Position numbers and translations under genes: made by a program. From contig JAFSIR010000002.1 in NCBI GenBank assembly GCA_017439715.1, positions 1-64,000 of the forward strand: 64,000 nt of DNA, in the 5' to 3' direction. The DNA is from Clostridia bacterium. Its GTDB lineage: Bacteria; Bacillota; Clostridia; Christensenellales; QAND01. The notes below the pieces were generated by a model that worked only from the letters and a program-made list of their open reading frames with translations, was not told where the DNA came from and did not search any database. Each line of letters starts with the position of its first letter. The stretch's first letter is position 1. Below, piece by piece: positions 38,294 through 47,592 of this stretch.

Positions 38294-39389
38294 ATGCATC
38301 GGTTTTTGTTTCGGGCGGGCCTGCAAAGGCAGCAGCGGGCGCAAGCAGCACGGCAAGCTGCACAATGGTTTGCGGGGTAGCAATAGTAACATCCACAAGC
38401 CCGTGGATCACGATATACACCGCAAGCCCCAGCATCAACGGGCGGGCATATTGCGCCGTGCCGCCGAAAAAGCGAAAGGCAAACAGCGAAACGAGAACAA
38501 GGCCCACAACGCCGCCGATCAGCAGCACTTCAAGATACAGGCTGTGGCTGTGCAGGTCGCCGCGCAGCACGGCAACGCCCGCAAGCCGCGGAAAAGCAAC
38601 GGCTCCCTGCCCCAAAATGGGCGTTTCTTTGATGCCGGAAATGGCGGCTGTCCAATCATCCACACGGATGGAGAACGAATCGAGCAGCGAATTCATCCGG
38701 AACAGGCTGGGGTTGAGCGCAATCACAAGCCCGCCTGCCGCAAGCGCGCCAAACACAAGGCCTACGGCGCGTTTGTGCCCGCAGAAGAAGGCAACCACAA
38801 GCGCCGCCATCGCCGCGCCGGCCAAGGCCCCGCGTGATCCGGCCAGCACAATGTTTACCACCGCCAACAAAAGGCCGAACAGGGAAAGCAGGCGCTGATT
38901 TGGCGTTTTCAACAGCCGATACAGGGCGGCAAGCATGGTAAAAGCGCTGCCCATGGCATAATAGTTCGGGTTAAGATAGAATGATTTGGGGCGGAAACCC
39001 GGCTTAAAATCATATTTGATGTATTGGGCGATCGCGCCGAACAGAGAAACCAGGCCGCCCAGCAGCAGGATCACAAGGGCGTTTTCAAACACCCGCTCCG
39101 TTATCACCGCGCGCAGATAAAACATCACAAGGAACAGGCCCGCAATGGCCAATGCGACCAGCACATTGAGCGTTGAGCCAAAGATAAACCCGTTGGCTAC
39201 GGCCAGCGCGCAAAACGCGGTGATCGGCCAAAACCCGCGGGTGGACACGATCCGCCGCCGCACCGCGGCGGAACAGGCGGTGTGCACAACAAGATAGAAA
39301 AAAGCGGGCACCACTGCTTGCCAGGGCAGAAAAGAAGCGGCGGCAAACAGATACACACCGATAGCGTTATAATCAAAACGCTGCTGCAT
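38292..39389 (-). CDS. O-antigen ligase-like polytopic membrane protein
   Basis: The 365-residue protein has about ten to eleven hydrophobic segments. A conserved-looking extracytoplasmic loop (SIRVDDWTAAISGIKETPILGQGAVAFP, then LHSHSLYLEVLLIGG) contains the Arg, Gly-x-Gly and His features of the Wzy_C/O-antigen ligase domain. Such enzymes transfer or polymerise lipid-linked glycans outside the membrane. In a Gram-positive cell the acceptor would be another surface glycan. It is a single minus-strand gene convergent with the mutase. Confidence 0.8.
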   Translation of the reverse strand: MQQRFDYNAIGVYLFAAASFLPWQAVVPAFFYLVVHTACSAAVRRRIVSTRGFWPITAFCALAVANGFIFGSTLNVLVALAIAGLFLVMFYLRAVITERVFENALVILLLGGLVSLFGAIAQYIKYDFKPGFRPKSFYLNPNYYAMGSAFTMLAALYRLLKTPNQRLLSLFGLLLAVVNIVLAGSRGALAGAAMAALVVAFFCGHKRAVGLVFGALAAGGLVIALNPSLFRMNSLLDSFSIRVDDWTAAISGIKETPILGQGAVAFPRLAGVAVLRGDLHSHSLYLEVLLIGGVVGLVLVSLFAFRFFGGTAQYARPLMLGLAVYIVIHGLVDVTIATPQTIVQLAVLLAPAAAFAGPPETKTDA

Positions 39390-39483
39390 GACGGAGCCCC
39401 TCCTTTTGCAAGTTGATTTTTTGGCACTGCTGTCCTATAATAATGAAAAAAGTTTTAAAATACAAGTGGAAAGAGGTTTCAAC

Positions 39484-39834
39484 ATGGCTGTTTATACTGT
39501 TTCCTGCACAGAGACCAAACTGATCCTTGACACGGACGCCGGCGTTTTGAAAATCACGCGCAACGCGCGCATCGGGCTGCAGCTGCCGCCCGAAACGGTG
39601 ATCCCGCTTGATCAGGTGATGGCGATCGAGAACGAGTATGTGGATTTTGGCCTTGCCATCCGCGGCTCGGGCTCGCTCAAAGTGATCTACCCCGGCTGCC
39701 CCGAAGGCGGCGACATGCTTTTTGGCTACACCACGCATGAAAACATGGTGCAGTATAAAGCCAAAGCGCTCGATTCGCTCAACGAGCTGTTGGCGGCGCT
39801 GCAGCCGTACATCGATGCAAACAATGCAAAATAA
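39484..39834 (+). CDS. Hypothetical protein
   Basis: The 116-residue protein is soluble, rich in alternating hydrophobic strands up to about residue 85, then one amphipathic helix (AKALDSLNELLAALQPYI). This strand-strand-helix plan is reminiscent of PH-like domains, but I recognise no family. A purine-rich site (GAAAGAGG, 39468-39475) precedes ATG 39484. It is flanked by its own upstream gap and a terminator, so it is a separate transcription unit. Confidence 0.65.
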   Translation: MAVYTVSCTETKLILDTDAGVLKITRNARIGLQLPPETVIPLDQVMAIENEYVDFGLAIRGSGSLKVIYPGCPEGGDMLFGYTTHENMVQYKAKALDSLNELLAALQPYIDANNAK

Positions 39835-39839
39835 GCCAA

Positions 39840-39867
39840 AAAAACCGGGCAATACGCCCGGTTTTTT
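39840..39867. terminator. Bidirectional terminator between the hypothetical gene and metA
   Basis: AAAAACCGGGC and GCCCGGTTTTTT pair around AATAC. Confidence 0.85.
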
Positions 39868-39870
39868 TAT

Positions 39871-40797
39871 TTACCAGCATTCGATCAGGTTCAGATCAAA
39901 CGGCGTTTCCTGATACACATAATAGTTGAGCCAGTTGCTGAAAAGAAGGCTGCTGTGCGCGCGCCACCGCACGATCGGCGGGCGGGACGGATCATCATCA
40001 GGGAAATAATGCGCGGGGAAGGGCACGTTATCCATCCCCTTTTCCATATCGCGCAGGTATTCCTGCTTGAGCGTGTCAGGGTCATACTCGCCATGGCCGG
40101 TAACGAAGATCTGGCGGCCGTTGCGCGTCATCACAACGGCAACGCCCGCTTCCTGCGATTCGCTGACAACATCCAGCGCCGAAATGCCGTCAATATCGGC
40201 GCGGCGGATCTCGGTGTGCCGGGAATGGGGCATATAAAACGTGTCGTCAAACCCGCGGAACAGGGGAATGTTGCGCCCCGTGATCTCGTGCTTAAACACG
40301 CCGAATTTCTTTTCAGGCAGCGGGTATTTGGGCACCTGATAATGATAATACAGCGCGGCCTGTGCGCCCCAGCACAGATGCAGCGTGGAATACACATGCG
40401 TTTTGGTCCATTCCATCAGGCGGCAAAGCTCATCCCAATAGGTAACCTCGTCAAACATCAGCATCTCTACCGGCGCACCGGTGAGGATCATGCCGTCAAA
40501 CTTTTTGTTTTTCACATCGTCAAACGTTTTGTAGAACGAGGCGAGGTGATCCGCCGCCGTGTTCCGACTGGTATGAGAGGCCGGGTGCAGCAGTGTGATC
40601 TCCACTTGCAGCGGCGTGTTGCTCAGCATGCGGAGAAGCTGGGTTTCCGTTGCGATTTTGGTGGGCATGATATTGAAGATCGCGATATGCAGGGGGCGGA
40701 TATCCTGCCTGCTGGCGCGGTGTTCATCCATGACAAAGATGTTTTCCTGCTGCAGCACAGAGCGTGAGGGCAGTGTGTTGGGGATGCAGATGGGCAT
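39871..40797 (-). CDS. metA: Homoserine O-acyltransferase MetA, predicted acetyl-CoA specific
   Basis: This enzyme activates homoserine for methionine synthesis. The 308-residue protein has the conserved start [19 protein letters not shown], the nucleophile cysteine in HLCWGAQAA, and the catalytic His/Glu pair in GHGEYDP. Residue 111 is Glu ([10 protein letters not shown]); in studied MetA proteins Glu here favours acetyl-CoA and Gly favours succinyl-CoA. This agrees with the O-acetylhomoserine sulfhydrylase gene at 28290. I see no SAM riboswitch upstream; the gap to the next gene is only about 100 bases and holds a terminator. Confidence 0.94.
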   Translation of the reverse strand: MPICIPNTLPSRSVLQQENIFVMDEHRASRQDIRPLHIAIFNIMPTKIATETQLLRMLSNTPLQVEITLLHPASHTSRNTAADHLASFYKTFDDVKNKKFDGMILTGAPVEMLMFDEVTYWDELCRLMEWTKTHVYSTLHLCWGAQAALYYHYQVPKYPLPEKKFGVFKHEITGRNIPLFRGFDDTFYMPHSRHTEIRRADIDGISALDVVSESQEAGVAVVMTRNGRQIFVTGHGEYDPDTLKQEYLRDMEKGMDNVPFPAHYFPDDDPSRPPIVRWRAHSSLLFSNWLNYYVYQETPFDLNLIECW

Positions 40798-40865
40798 ATA
40801 GTGCCTCCGATCAGAATGGAATTTGCGTTATTATAACAAAGCCGGGCACGCCCGGTCAATCAATT

Positions 40866-40897
40866 AAAAAAGAGCTTCTTAAAGAAGCTCTTTTTTT
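40866..40897 (-). terminator. Intrinsic terminator ending the mrp-to-rubredoxin operon
   Basis: AAAAAAGAGCTTCTT and AAGAAGCTCTTTTTTT form a long stem immediately after the rubredoxin stop on the minus strand. Confidence 0.85.
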
Positions 40898-40900
40898 GGA

Positions 40901-41056
40901 TTACATTTCGCTGAAATGTTCAGTGCCAAGGCTGCAGATGGGGCAAACCCAATCAGCGGGAAGATCTTCAAACGCGGTGCCGGGGGCCACGCCGTTTTCG
41001 GGATCGCCCAGTTCGGGATCGTACACATAACCGCAAACGCATTCAAATTTTTTCAT
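40901..41056 (-). CDS. Rubredoxin
   Basis: Rubredoxin is a one-iron electron carrier that in anaerobes often feeds oxygen and peroxide detoxifying enzymes. The 51-residue protein has the two CxxCG-type iron knuckles as CVCGY (Cys6 and Cys9 region) and CPIC near residue 40, and the family stretch [28 protein letters not shown] is recognisable. GGAGG precedes the ATG. It is the last gene of a five-gene minus-strand operon and lies 15 bases after nadE. Confidence 0.95.
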   Translation of the reverse strand: MKKFECVCGYVYDPELGDPENGVAPGTAFEDLPADWVCPICSLGTEHFSEM

Positions 41057-41071
41057 AGCAGGTTCCTCCGT

Positions 41072-41812
41072 TTATTGGTTGGTATTATTCGAATAAACAA
41101 GGGCGGGGCGGCGCTTATGCGCGCTGCGGCCGATGGCCGCATCGATAATCGCCTTATCGGCCTCGTTTGCTTCGCCGGTTGAAAGATATTTGTCAATTGC
41201 AGCATAGCTCACACCCATATCTTTTTCATCCGTTTGGCCTTCATACAGCCCGGCTGAGGGTGCTTTATCAATGATTTCGGCAGGCGCGCCCAAAAAGCGC
41301 AGGAATTCAAACACTTCCGTTGCAAGAAGATCGCCGATCGGGTTCACATCATACGCGCCATCGCCCCATTTGGTAAAATAGCCCATCATCACTTCGGAGC
41401 GGTTGCCCGTGCCGGCCACAAGATACCCGAGCGACTGGCCCATGGCGTACACCGTTGTCATGCGAAGGCGGGGGTTGATGTTGATCTGCGCGCTGTGGGA
41501 AAGCTCCACCACGCCGTCCAGCGCTTTAAGATAGTTTTCTTTTACGGTGGTCAGATCCACCTGCGTAACGGGGATATCGAAAGCCTGAGAAACCAACAGC
41601 GCATGGTTGCGGTCGTCCCCATAATTGCGCGCGCTGGCGCACGGCATGATCACGCCGAGCACGTTCTCCGTTGCTTTGCGGCAAAGGATGCCCACAAGGG
41701 CACTGTCTTTCCCGCCGCTGTTGCCGAAAATAAAGCCCTTGGCGCCCGAGGACGCCAGCAGGTCGCGCAAAAACGCGACGCGATTATCCAGTTCAGCCTG
41801 CCAGTCTCTCAT
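41072..41812 (-). CDS. nadE: NAD+ synthetase, ammonia-dependent
   Basis: It amidates nicotinic acid adenine dinucleotide to NAD using ammonia and ATP. The 246-residue protein has the PP-loop GNSGGKDSA, and GTGNRSEVMMGYFTKWGDGAYDVNPIGDL, which are diagnostic. It lacks a glutaminase domain, so ammonia must be supplied freely. Glutamine synthetase lies directly upstream (14-base gap), which links nitrogen assimilation and NAD synthesis in one operon. Confidence 0.95.
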   Translation of the reverse strand: MRDWQAELDNRVAFLRDLLASSGAKGFIFGNSGGKDSALVGILCRKATENVLGVIMPCASARNYGDDRNHALLVSQAFDIPVTQVDLTTVKENYLKALDGVVELSHSAQININPRLRMTTVYAMGQSLGYLVAGTGNRSEVMMGYFTKWGDGAYDVNPIGDLLATEVFEFLRFLGAPAEIIDKAPSAGLYEGQTDEKDMGVSYAAIDKYLSTGEANEADKAIIDAAIGRSAHKRRPALVYSNNTNQ

Positions 41813-41826
41813 ATTGTCTCCTTATC

Positions 41827-43158
41827 TCAATACAGCGCCAAATAGTTTTCCAGTTCCCAGGCATGCACCTGTGTGCGGTACCGGTTCCACTCCAGCTGTT
41901 TTGCGGCCACGTATTCTTCAAACACATGCTCACCCAGCGCTTCCCGAATCACCGGGTCGGCTTTCAGGCATTCCAGCGCTTCTTCCAGCGTGCCGGGCAG
42001 CTCGCTGATGCCGTTGGCCTGGCGCTCTTCGGGCGTCATATGATAAATATTGGCGGATACGGCGGGCGGCGGCGTAAGGCCGCGCTTAATCCCGTCAAGC
42101 CCGGCGTGCAGCACAGCGGCCAGCACCAAATACGGGTTGCAGGACGGGTCGGGGTTGCGCAGCTCCACGCGCGTGCTCTTGCCGCGCGCCACAGGGATGC
42201 GCACCAAGGGGCTGCGGTTTTTGGCCGACCAGGCCACATATACCGGCGCTTCAAACCCGGGCACCAGGCGCTTATAGGAGTTGACCAGCGGATTGGTCAG
42301 CGCCGTCATGCCGGGCACATGCGCCAGCACGCCTGCGATAAAGGAGCGCGCCATGGCGGACAGGCCCAGCTCATCGGTGGGATCATCAAAAATATTCACG
42401 CCGTCTTTAAACAGAGACACGTTTACATGCATGCCGTTGCCAGCCACGCCGAAAACGGGCTTGGGCATGAACGTGGCGTGCAGGTCGTGCTCCATAGCGA
42501 TGGTTTTAACCACCAGTTTAAAGGTCATGATATTATCGGCAGCGCGCAAAGCATCGGCATATTTAAAGTCAATCTCGTGCTGGCCGGGCGCGTTCTCATG
42601 ATGGGAAGCTTCGATCTCAAAGCCCATTTTTTCCAGCTGCAGGCAGATGTGCCGCCGCGCGGCCTCACCGCGGTCTACCGGCGCCAGGTCAAAATACCCG
42701 GCATTGTCCTGCGTGATGGTAGTCGGTTTGCCATCTTTATCCGTTTGGAACAGGAAAAACTCGCACTCAGGGCCAACATTGAAGGAAAAGCCCATGCTTT
42801 TGGCTTCTTCCAGCGCGCGGATCAGCACGTTACGCGGGTCACCCTCAAAGGGCGTGCCGTCAGGCCGATGCACATTGCAGATCAGGCGGGCCACCCGGTT
42901 TTCGCCCTCGATCCACGGGAAGATCTCAAACGAATCAAGGTCGGGATATAAGCGCATATCCGATTCTTCAATGCGCACAAAGCCCTCAATGCTCGACCCG
43001 TCAAACGCGCATTCGTTGCTCAGTGCTTTGGACAGCTGCTTATCCGTGATCGCCACATTTTTAAGCATGCCCAGAATATCCGTGAACTGCAGCCGGATAA
43101 ACTTAACATTTTTTTCCCGCACAAGGCGCAGGATATCTTCGGCAGTGTTGACGGCCAT
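41827..43158 (-). CDS. glnA: Glutamine synthetase, type I
   Basis: It makes glutamine from glutamate, ammonia and ATP as a dodecamer. The 443-residue length fits the GSI-alpha group of Bacillota, and I do not see the adenylylation-tyrosine region of the longer beta form. Recognised segments are [47 protein letters not shown] and the glutamate-flap and Arg region [30 protein letters not shown] precedes ATG 43158. No glnR lies next to it; it is third in the mrp operon. Confidence 0.97.
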   Translation of the reverse strand: MAVNTAEDILRLVREKNVKFIRLQFTDILGMLKNVAITDKQLSKALSNECAFDGSSIEGFVRIEESDMRLYPDLDSFEIFPWIEGENRVARLICNVHRPDGTPFEGDPRNVLIRALEEAKSMGFSFNVGPECEFFLFQTDKDGKPTTITQDNAGYFDLAPVDRGEAARRHICLQLEKMGFEIEASHHENAPGQHEIDFKYADALRAADNIMTFKLVVKTIAMEHDLHATFMPKPVFGVAGNGMHVNVSLFKDGVNIFDDPTDELGLSAMARSFIAGVLAHVPGMTALTNPLVNSYKRLVPGFEAPVYVAWSAKNRSPLVRIPVARGKSTRVELRNPDPSCNPYLVLAAVLHAGLDGIKRGLTPPPAVSANIYHMTPEERQANGISELPGTLEEALECLKADPVIREALGEHVFEEYVAAKQLEWNRYRTQVHAWELENYLALY

Positions 43159-43182
43159 AACAATCCCTCCTATGGATTTGGA

Positions 43183-44370
43183 TTAAAAGTGGTGCGGCAA
43201 GCCGGTGGCTTTATGCACAAACACTCGGTTGAGCGTTTCTTCGTTGCCATGGATGGCCACATCATCCCGGCCGATCATATCGGCAGGGGTGAGGTAACCC
43301 AGCACAAGCTGCGTGAACGCGCCGATCTGGCAGCAGATGTCCGCAGCCCCTTCCGTTTTTTCAACGGAAACGGCGCCGTTATTAAAGCTAACCGCGTACA
43401 CGCCGCTGTTTTCGGGCAGGAAATCGTCTTCCACCGCAATGCGGTAAGCGCCGGCACCCGCCGGATGGCGCATTGCGCGCAGCACCGCGGCAGGATCAAG
43501 CGCGCGGGCCATGCCGTTGGGCGTGCGGGTCAAGGTGACCAGCTTGGGTTCAGGCACGATGGAAAGGAACGGCCAGTGCGTGGGCAGCGGCATCTCAACC
43601 TGATCATACCGCGCAGAAAACGAGGCGATGAAGCTCAAAAGGGAGATAAACGCTTTGCGGTCCACCCATTCGGCAGCATGCACTTTCATGGTACAGTGTT
43701 CGCTGGTTTCATGGTCGGTATAATACAGCCAGGCAATGGGCGCCTTGTCATCATTATACAGGATATAACGATAATCGCCATGGATCAGCGGATCGCCGCC
43801 CAGCGATTTTTTGAACTGACGATCGGTCAGGATCTGGGCGAGGTTCATGTTTTTCAGGCCCGCCCGCTGGATCGCGCGCATATCTTCAAACCCATCTTCC
43901 AACAAATGGCGGCGCACGGAATAGCTTGCCTGCTTAAGAAACGGAGCAACAGCGCTGATGGGGAAACGGGCTGTGTCCAGCTCAGACACGAGTGCATACC
44001 CAAACCGAGCATAGAACTGGTGAGAGAACGGGTACAGCGTGGAAAACAGGTTGCCGTCGGCCCGATCTTCGCGGTTCACAAAGCGGATAATATCGCGTAC
44101 ACGGCCTTTGCCGCGCGCTTCGGGCAGCGAGCCCACGCCGGAAACACCGGTTATCGGCGTTTCCCGGCCGTCAAACATCATGGTGTAATGGATGTTGCGC
44201 GCCCGCGCGGTGATCTTGTTTTCATCATCACAGGCCACCACAACATCCGGCCAGATGGCGGCCGGATCATCGGCATCGTTTTTCAGCGTGTCGGCCTTGC
44301 GGCCAAACGCGATATATTTGATATAATTGGCCTCGTCATATTCATGTTCTTTAATATGGCGAATGGTCAT
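43183..44370 (-). CDS. Eis-like GNAT N-acetyltransferase with SCP2-type C-terminal domain
   Basis: The 395-residue protein has an N-terminal GNAT domain whose acetyl-CoA loop reads SLPEARGKGRVRDII, a second GNAT-like domain, and a C-terminal sterol carrier-like region (about 290-395). This three-domain plan is that of the Eis family, whose studied members acetylate aminoglycosides or lysines. Its substrate here is unknown. It overlaps the Mrp gene by four bases and precedes glnA by 24 bases. Confidence 0.82.
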   Translation of the reverse strand: MTIRHIKEHEYDEANYIKYIAFGRKADTLKNDADDPAAIWPDVVVACDDENKITARARNIHYTMMFDGRETPITGVSGVGSLPEARGKGRVRDIIRFVNREDRADGNLFSTLYPFSHQFYARFGYALVSELDTARFPISAVAPFLKQASYSVRRHLLEDGFEDMRAIQRAGLKNMNLAQILTDRQFKKSLGGDPLIHGDYRYILYNDDKAPIAWLYYTDHETSEHCTMKVHAAEWVDRKAFISLLSFIASFSARYDQVEMPLPTHWPFLSIVPEPKLVTLTRTPNGMARALDPAAVLRAMRHPAGAGAYRIAVEDDFLPENSGVYAVSFNNGAVSVEKTEGAADICCQIGAFTQLVLGYLTPADMIGRDDVAIHGNEETLNRVFVHKATGLPHHF

Positions 44371-45314
44371 TCTTCTTTCCCTTCCTCATCTTCAAGCTCG
44401 TTATTCACCAGGTTTACGGCGATCAGCACATCGTCGATCTGCGGGCAAACAACGGATTCGATTTGCCCCGCGTCGGCCGCTGCGGCGATGGCAGGGTCGA
44501 TCGGCAGCATGCTCAGCATGCGCACGTTATGCCGGAACGCCAGCTGCGGCAGCTTGCTCTGCCCGAACGGATACAGACGCTTGCCGCAATCGGGGCAAAG
44601 CATATAGCTCATGTTTTCCACAAGCCCGAGGATCGGAACATCCAGCATACCCGCCATGTTGATGGCTTTTTCCACGATCATGCTGACAAGGTCCTGCGGA
44701 GAGGTGACGACGATGATGCCGTCAACCGGCAGAGACTGGAACACCGTGAGCGGCACATCGCCCGTGCCCGGCGGCATGTCCACCAGCAGCACATCAAGAT
44801 CGCCCCAGAGCACATCCGTCCAGAACTGCGTGACCACGCCCGCGATCACCGGGCCGCGCCACACAACGGGAGCGGAAGTGTCTTCCAGCAGCAGGTTCAC
44901 GCTCATCACGCGCACGCCGTTTTTGCTTTCGCACGGATAAATGCCTTCATCCGAGCCGCCGGCAAGCCCGCTGATGCCGAACATGCGGGGGATGGACGGG
45001 CCGGTGATATCAGCATCAAGCACGCCGACTTTCCACCCGGCGCGGCGCAGCGCGCTGGCCGTTAACGCCGTTACCATCGATTTGCCGACGCCGCCCTTGC
45101 CGGACACAACGCCGATCACTTTGCGAATATGATTGCCGGGATGGGTGGGCACTTTTTGAACGCCGCCCTGCCGGGAAGAACAATTTGCGCTGCAGGTGCT
45201 GCAGTCATGCGTGCATTCTTCCGACTCTGCCGACACACGGGAATCGCAGTCCATCTGACAGGTGCTGCAATCATGCGTGCATTCCATTTGTTCCCGTTGT
45301 TCTCTTGTTTCCAT
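44367..45314 (-). CDS. Mrp/NBP35-family iron-sulfur carrier ATPase with duplicated Cys motif
   Basis: Such P-loop ATPases (also called ApbC) hold and transfer 4Fe-4S clusters. The 315-residue protein has a deviant Walker A SGKGGVGKS (71-79), the PPGTGD segment, and the bridging CxxC in LCPDCGK. The N-terminus carries two copies of ECTHDCSTC followed by a fourth Cys: residues 12, 16, 19, 23 and 34, 38, 41, 45. Eukaryotic NBP35 has one four-cysteine N-terminal site; the tandem copy here is unusual. It is the first gene of the operon ending with rubredoxin. Confidence 0.9.
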   Translation of the reverse strand: METREQREQMECTHDCSTCQMDCDSRVSAESEECTHDCSTCSANCSSRQGGVQKVPTHPGNHIRKVIGVVSGKGGVGKSMVTALTASALRRAGWKVGVLDADITGPSIPRMFGISGLAGGSDEGIYPCESKNGVRVMSVNLLLEDTSAPVVWRGPVIAGVVTQFWTDVLWGDLDVLLVDMPPGTGDVPLTVFQSLPVDGIIVVTSPQDLVSMIVEKAINMAGMLDVPILGLVENMSYMLCPDCGKRLYPFGQSKLPQLAFRHNVRMLSMLPIDPAIAAAADAGQIESVVCPQIDDVLIAVNLVNNELEDEEGKEE

Positions 45315-45411
45315 AAAAGTTCTCCTTTACCAACACCAAAAGTCACTTTGCATCGTACTGTTCTGCGCCGTTTTTGTCAAGCTAACGACGCATAACGGCC
45401 CTTTTTTCCGC

Positions 45412-45438
45412 AAAAAGAAAGCGCGTTTTCACGCGCTT
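45412..45438 (-). terminator. Intrinsic terminator after the pdaA-type gene
   Basis: On the minus strand AAGCGCG, a short loop and CGCGCTT are followed by TTCTTTTT. Confidence 0.65.
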
Positions 45439-45452
45439 AACAAGTTTGATGC

Positions 45453-46262
45453 TCAGAACACCGCTTGGCACAGATCATCCAGCGAGCCAAAGGAATACCC
45501 CTGCCGTTTCCATTCGGTGATCAGCTGGTCAAGGATCTCGGCATTGGTTTTCGATGTGCTGTGCAGCAGCACCACCGCGCCGTTATGTGTGCGGGGCAGC
45601 AGTTTATCAAACGCGGCCTGCTGGGAAGGCTGGTTATCGTTATCCCAATCGGCATAGGCAAGGCTCCAGAGCACCGTTGTGTACCCGTGCGATTTGGCCG
45701 CCTGCAGGTTGCTCAGCGTGAACCGGCCCTGGGGCGGGCGGTAAAACTGCGCCATGGGCTGGCCGGTAACAGACTGATACAGAGCGGCCAGCTCATCCAG
45801 CTCAGCGCAAAACGCCGCGCTGTTCAGCCCGGTCATGTCCGGGTGGGTCGCCGTGTGATTGCCAACAATATGCCCCTGCTCCACCATGCGCTTTACAAGC
45901 TCGGGGTTTTGCTTGATATAATGCCCAACCAGGAAAAACGCAGCTTTCACCTCGTGTTTTTTCAGCGTGTCGAGGATGGACGCCGTGTACCCGTTTTCAT
46001 AGCCGGCGTCAAAGGTTAGATACAGCGTTTTATCACCCGTTTGTCCCATGAAAACGGCGTTGTGAGGAAAAAGCTCTTCTGCGCTCAGGTTGCCGCGCGG
46101 CGGGTCACCCGGCTGCCCAAAAGACAGGCCCCAATCGGTCACCGCTTTTGCTCCGGCCGCAATGGTGTTTCCCAACACAGTGAGCTGCCAAACCAATGCT
46201 GCGCCCATAAGAAAACATGCCGCGGCGCGCAGCGGCCGCACCCGAATAACGCGAACAAACAA
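45453..46262 (-). CDS. pdaA: PdaA-type polysaccharide deacetylase (muramic delta-lactam pathway)
   Basis: PdaA removes the acetyl group of muramic acid, a step in making the delta-lactam of spore cortex. The 269-residue protein has one N-terminal membrane anchor (about 10-32) and a NodB domain with TFDAGYENG (83-91, the PdaA-specific form with Asp85), the metal histidines in HTATHPD (136-142), RPPQGR (175-180) and LLHSTS. The start is TTG 46262, six bases after GGAGGGG. It suggests, but does not prove, that the organism sporulates. Confidence 0.85.
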   Translation of the reverse strand: MFVRVIRVRPLRAAACFLMGAALVWQLTVLGNTIAAGAKAVTDWGLSFGQPGDPPRGNLSAEELFPHNAVFMGQTGDKTLYLTFDAGYENGYTASILDTLKKHEVKAAFFLVGHYIKQNPELVKRMVEQGHIVGNHTATHPDMTGLNSAAFCAELDELAALYQSVTGQPMAQFYRPPQGRFTLSNLQAAKSHGYTTVLWSLAYADWDNDNQPSQQAAFDKLLPRTHNGAVVLLHSTSKTNAEILDQLITEWKRQGYSFGSLDDLCQAVF

Positions 46263-46396
46263 ACAGATCCCCTCCTCTATGCGTTATTATCATAAGCGCG
46301 CAAGTCGGGGAATATGCGGTTGAAACGGAGAAAATCCCATGATATGATAATTCATAAAGCTTTATCGTCGAAAAGGCAAAAGGAGTGGCAGCTTCG

Positions 46397-47542
46397 ATGT
46401 TTAAGGATAAGCGATATAACCTGATTGCCAAATATGTGCTGGGTGTTGGGTTTTTATTAATCCTAATGGTGGCATCGGTGATGAATTTTGGCGCCGTTTG
46501 TTCTGCGCTGGGCAAAGGCATCAAGATCCTGAGCCCGTTCATCATCGGTTTTGCAATGGCCTATCTCATGCGAGGCCCGGTGCGCTTTTTTGAGCGTTGT
46601 TTTGAAAAATGCACCCTGATCAAAAACTGGTCGTTTGGGGTGCGGCGCGGGCTTTCCATTTTGATCTCGTATCTGATTGTGGGCGCGGCCTGCATGCTGC
46701 TGATCGCCATTGTGCTGCCTGAAGTGATGCGCACATTGATCGCCCTGGTGTCTCGGGCGGGTGACGCGATGAACGGCCTTAGAGACACGGCCAACCAACT
46801 GATGGTTTCGCTGCAGATCCCTGAAATGCATATTGAAGAGATTTTTGCTTCGTTCAATTCCTTCTTTGGCAGCCTCATCCAATCGTTCGGCAGTGCAACA
46901 AAATATCTGTATTCGTTTATGCAGAATTTTGTTAACGGCGCGCTGAACACCATGCTGGGCTTGATGACATCGGTATACGTGCTGTTTGCCCGTGAACAAT
47001 TCGCTTCGCTGGGCCGAAAAATCATTTACGTGCTGTTCAAGCTGCAAACGGCAGACGGTATTATGGCCGTGTGCCGGCGCAGCGATCAGGTGTTCAGTAT
47101 ATACATTTATGTGCGTATCATGTCAAGCGTGATTGTGGGCCTGCTGACCTATGTGTTCATGGAGCTGATGGGCTATCCGATGAGCATGCTCATCGGCGTT
47201 GTGGCCGGCGTTACAAACTTTATCCCGGTGTTCGGCCCGCTGGTGGGCACCGGCATCGGCATGCTGCTGCTGTTAACCGAAAGCCCCATAAGCATGCTCT
47301 GGTTTATGGCGTTCAGCATTGCGCTGCAGCAGCTCGAAGGCAACTATATCACCCCCAAGATCACCGGCAACAAGATCGGCCTGCCCGCTTTCTGGGTGCT
47401 GGTGGGTGCCGTGGTAGGCGGCGGCGTGTTCGGCATGTGGGGCATGATCCTCGGCGTACCTGCGATCGCCATCATTTACGCGCTGGGCATTGCGCTGATC
47501 GAATCCAAGCTGATTGCGCGCGGCATAGAAGACCAAACCTGA
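46397..47542 (+). CDS. AI-2E family transporter (putative permease)
   Basis: The 381-residue membrane protein has the family layout: paired N-terminal segments, a long amphipathic insert (about 110-170) and four to five C-terminal segments with GVVAGVTNFIPVFGPLVG and LQQLEGNYITPKI, the latter motif being diagnostic. Members export autoinducer-2 in E. coli or act as Na+/H+ antiporters in other bacteria; the substrate here is open. ATG 46397 follows AAAAGGAG; an in-frame GTG overlaps that site. Confidence 0.88.
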   Translation: MFKDKRYNLIAKYVLGVGFLLILMVASVMNFGAVCSALGKGIKILSPFIIGFAMAYLMRGPVRFFERCFEKCTLIKNWSFGVRRGLSILISYLIVGAACMLLIAIVLPEVMRTLIALVSRAGDAMNGLRDTANQLMVSLQIPEMHIEEIFASFNSFFGSLIQSFGSATKYLYSFMQNFVNGALNTMLGLMTSVYVLFAREQFASLGRKIIYVLFKLQTADGIMAVCRRSDQVFSIYIYVRIMSSVIVGLLTYVFMELMGYPMSMLIGVVAGVTNFIPVFGPLVGTGIGMLLLLTESPISMLWFMAFSIALQQLEGNYITPKITGNKIGLPAFWVLVGAVVGGGVFGMWGMILGVPAIAIIYALGIALIESKLIARGIEDQT

Positions 47543-47550
47543 TCAAAAAA

Positions 47551-47581
47551 ACAGGGCGGTGGATCCTCCACCGCCTTTTTT
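47551..47581 (+). terminator. Intrinsic terminator after the AI-2E transporter gene
   Basis: GGCGGTGGA and TCCACCGCC surround TCC and are followed by six or more T. Confidence 0.85.
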
Positions 47582-47592
47582 GCTGCAAAAGA

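Noticed and set aside
40798-40865. SAM riboswitch before metA
   Set aside because: The space up to the neighbouring terminator is under 70 bases and has none of the conserved SAM-box stems.
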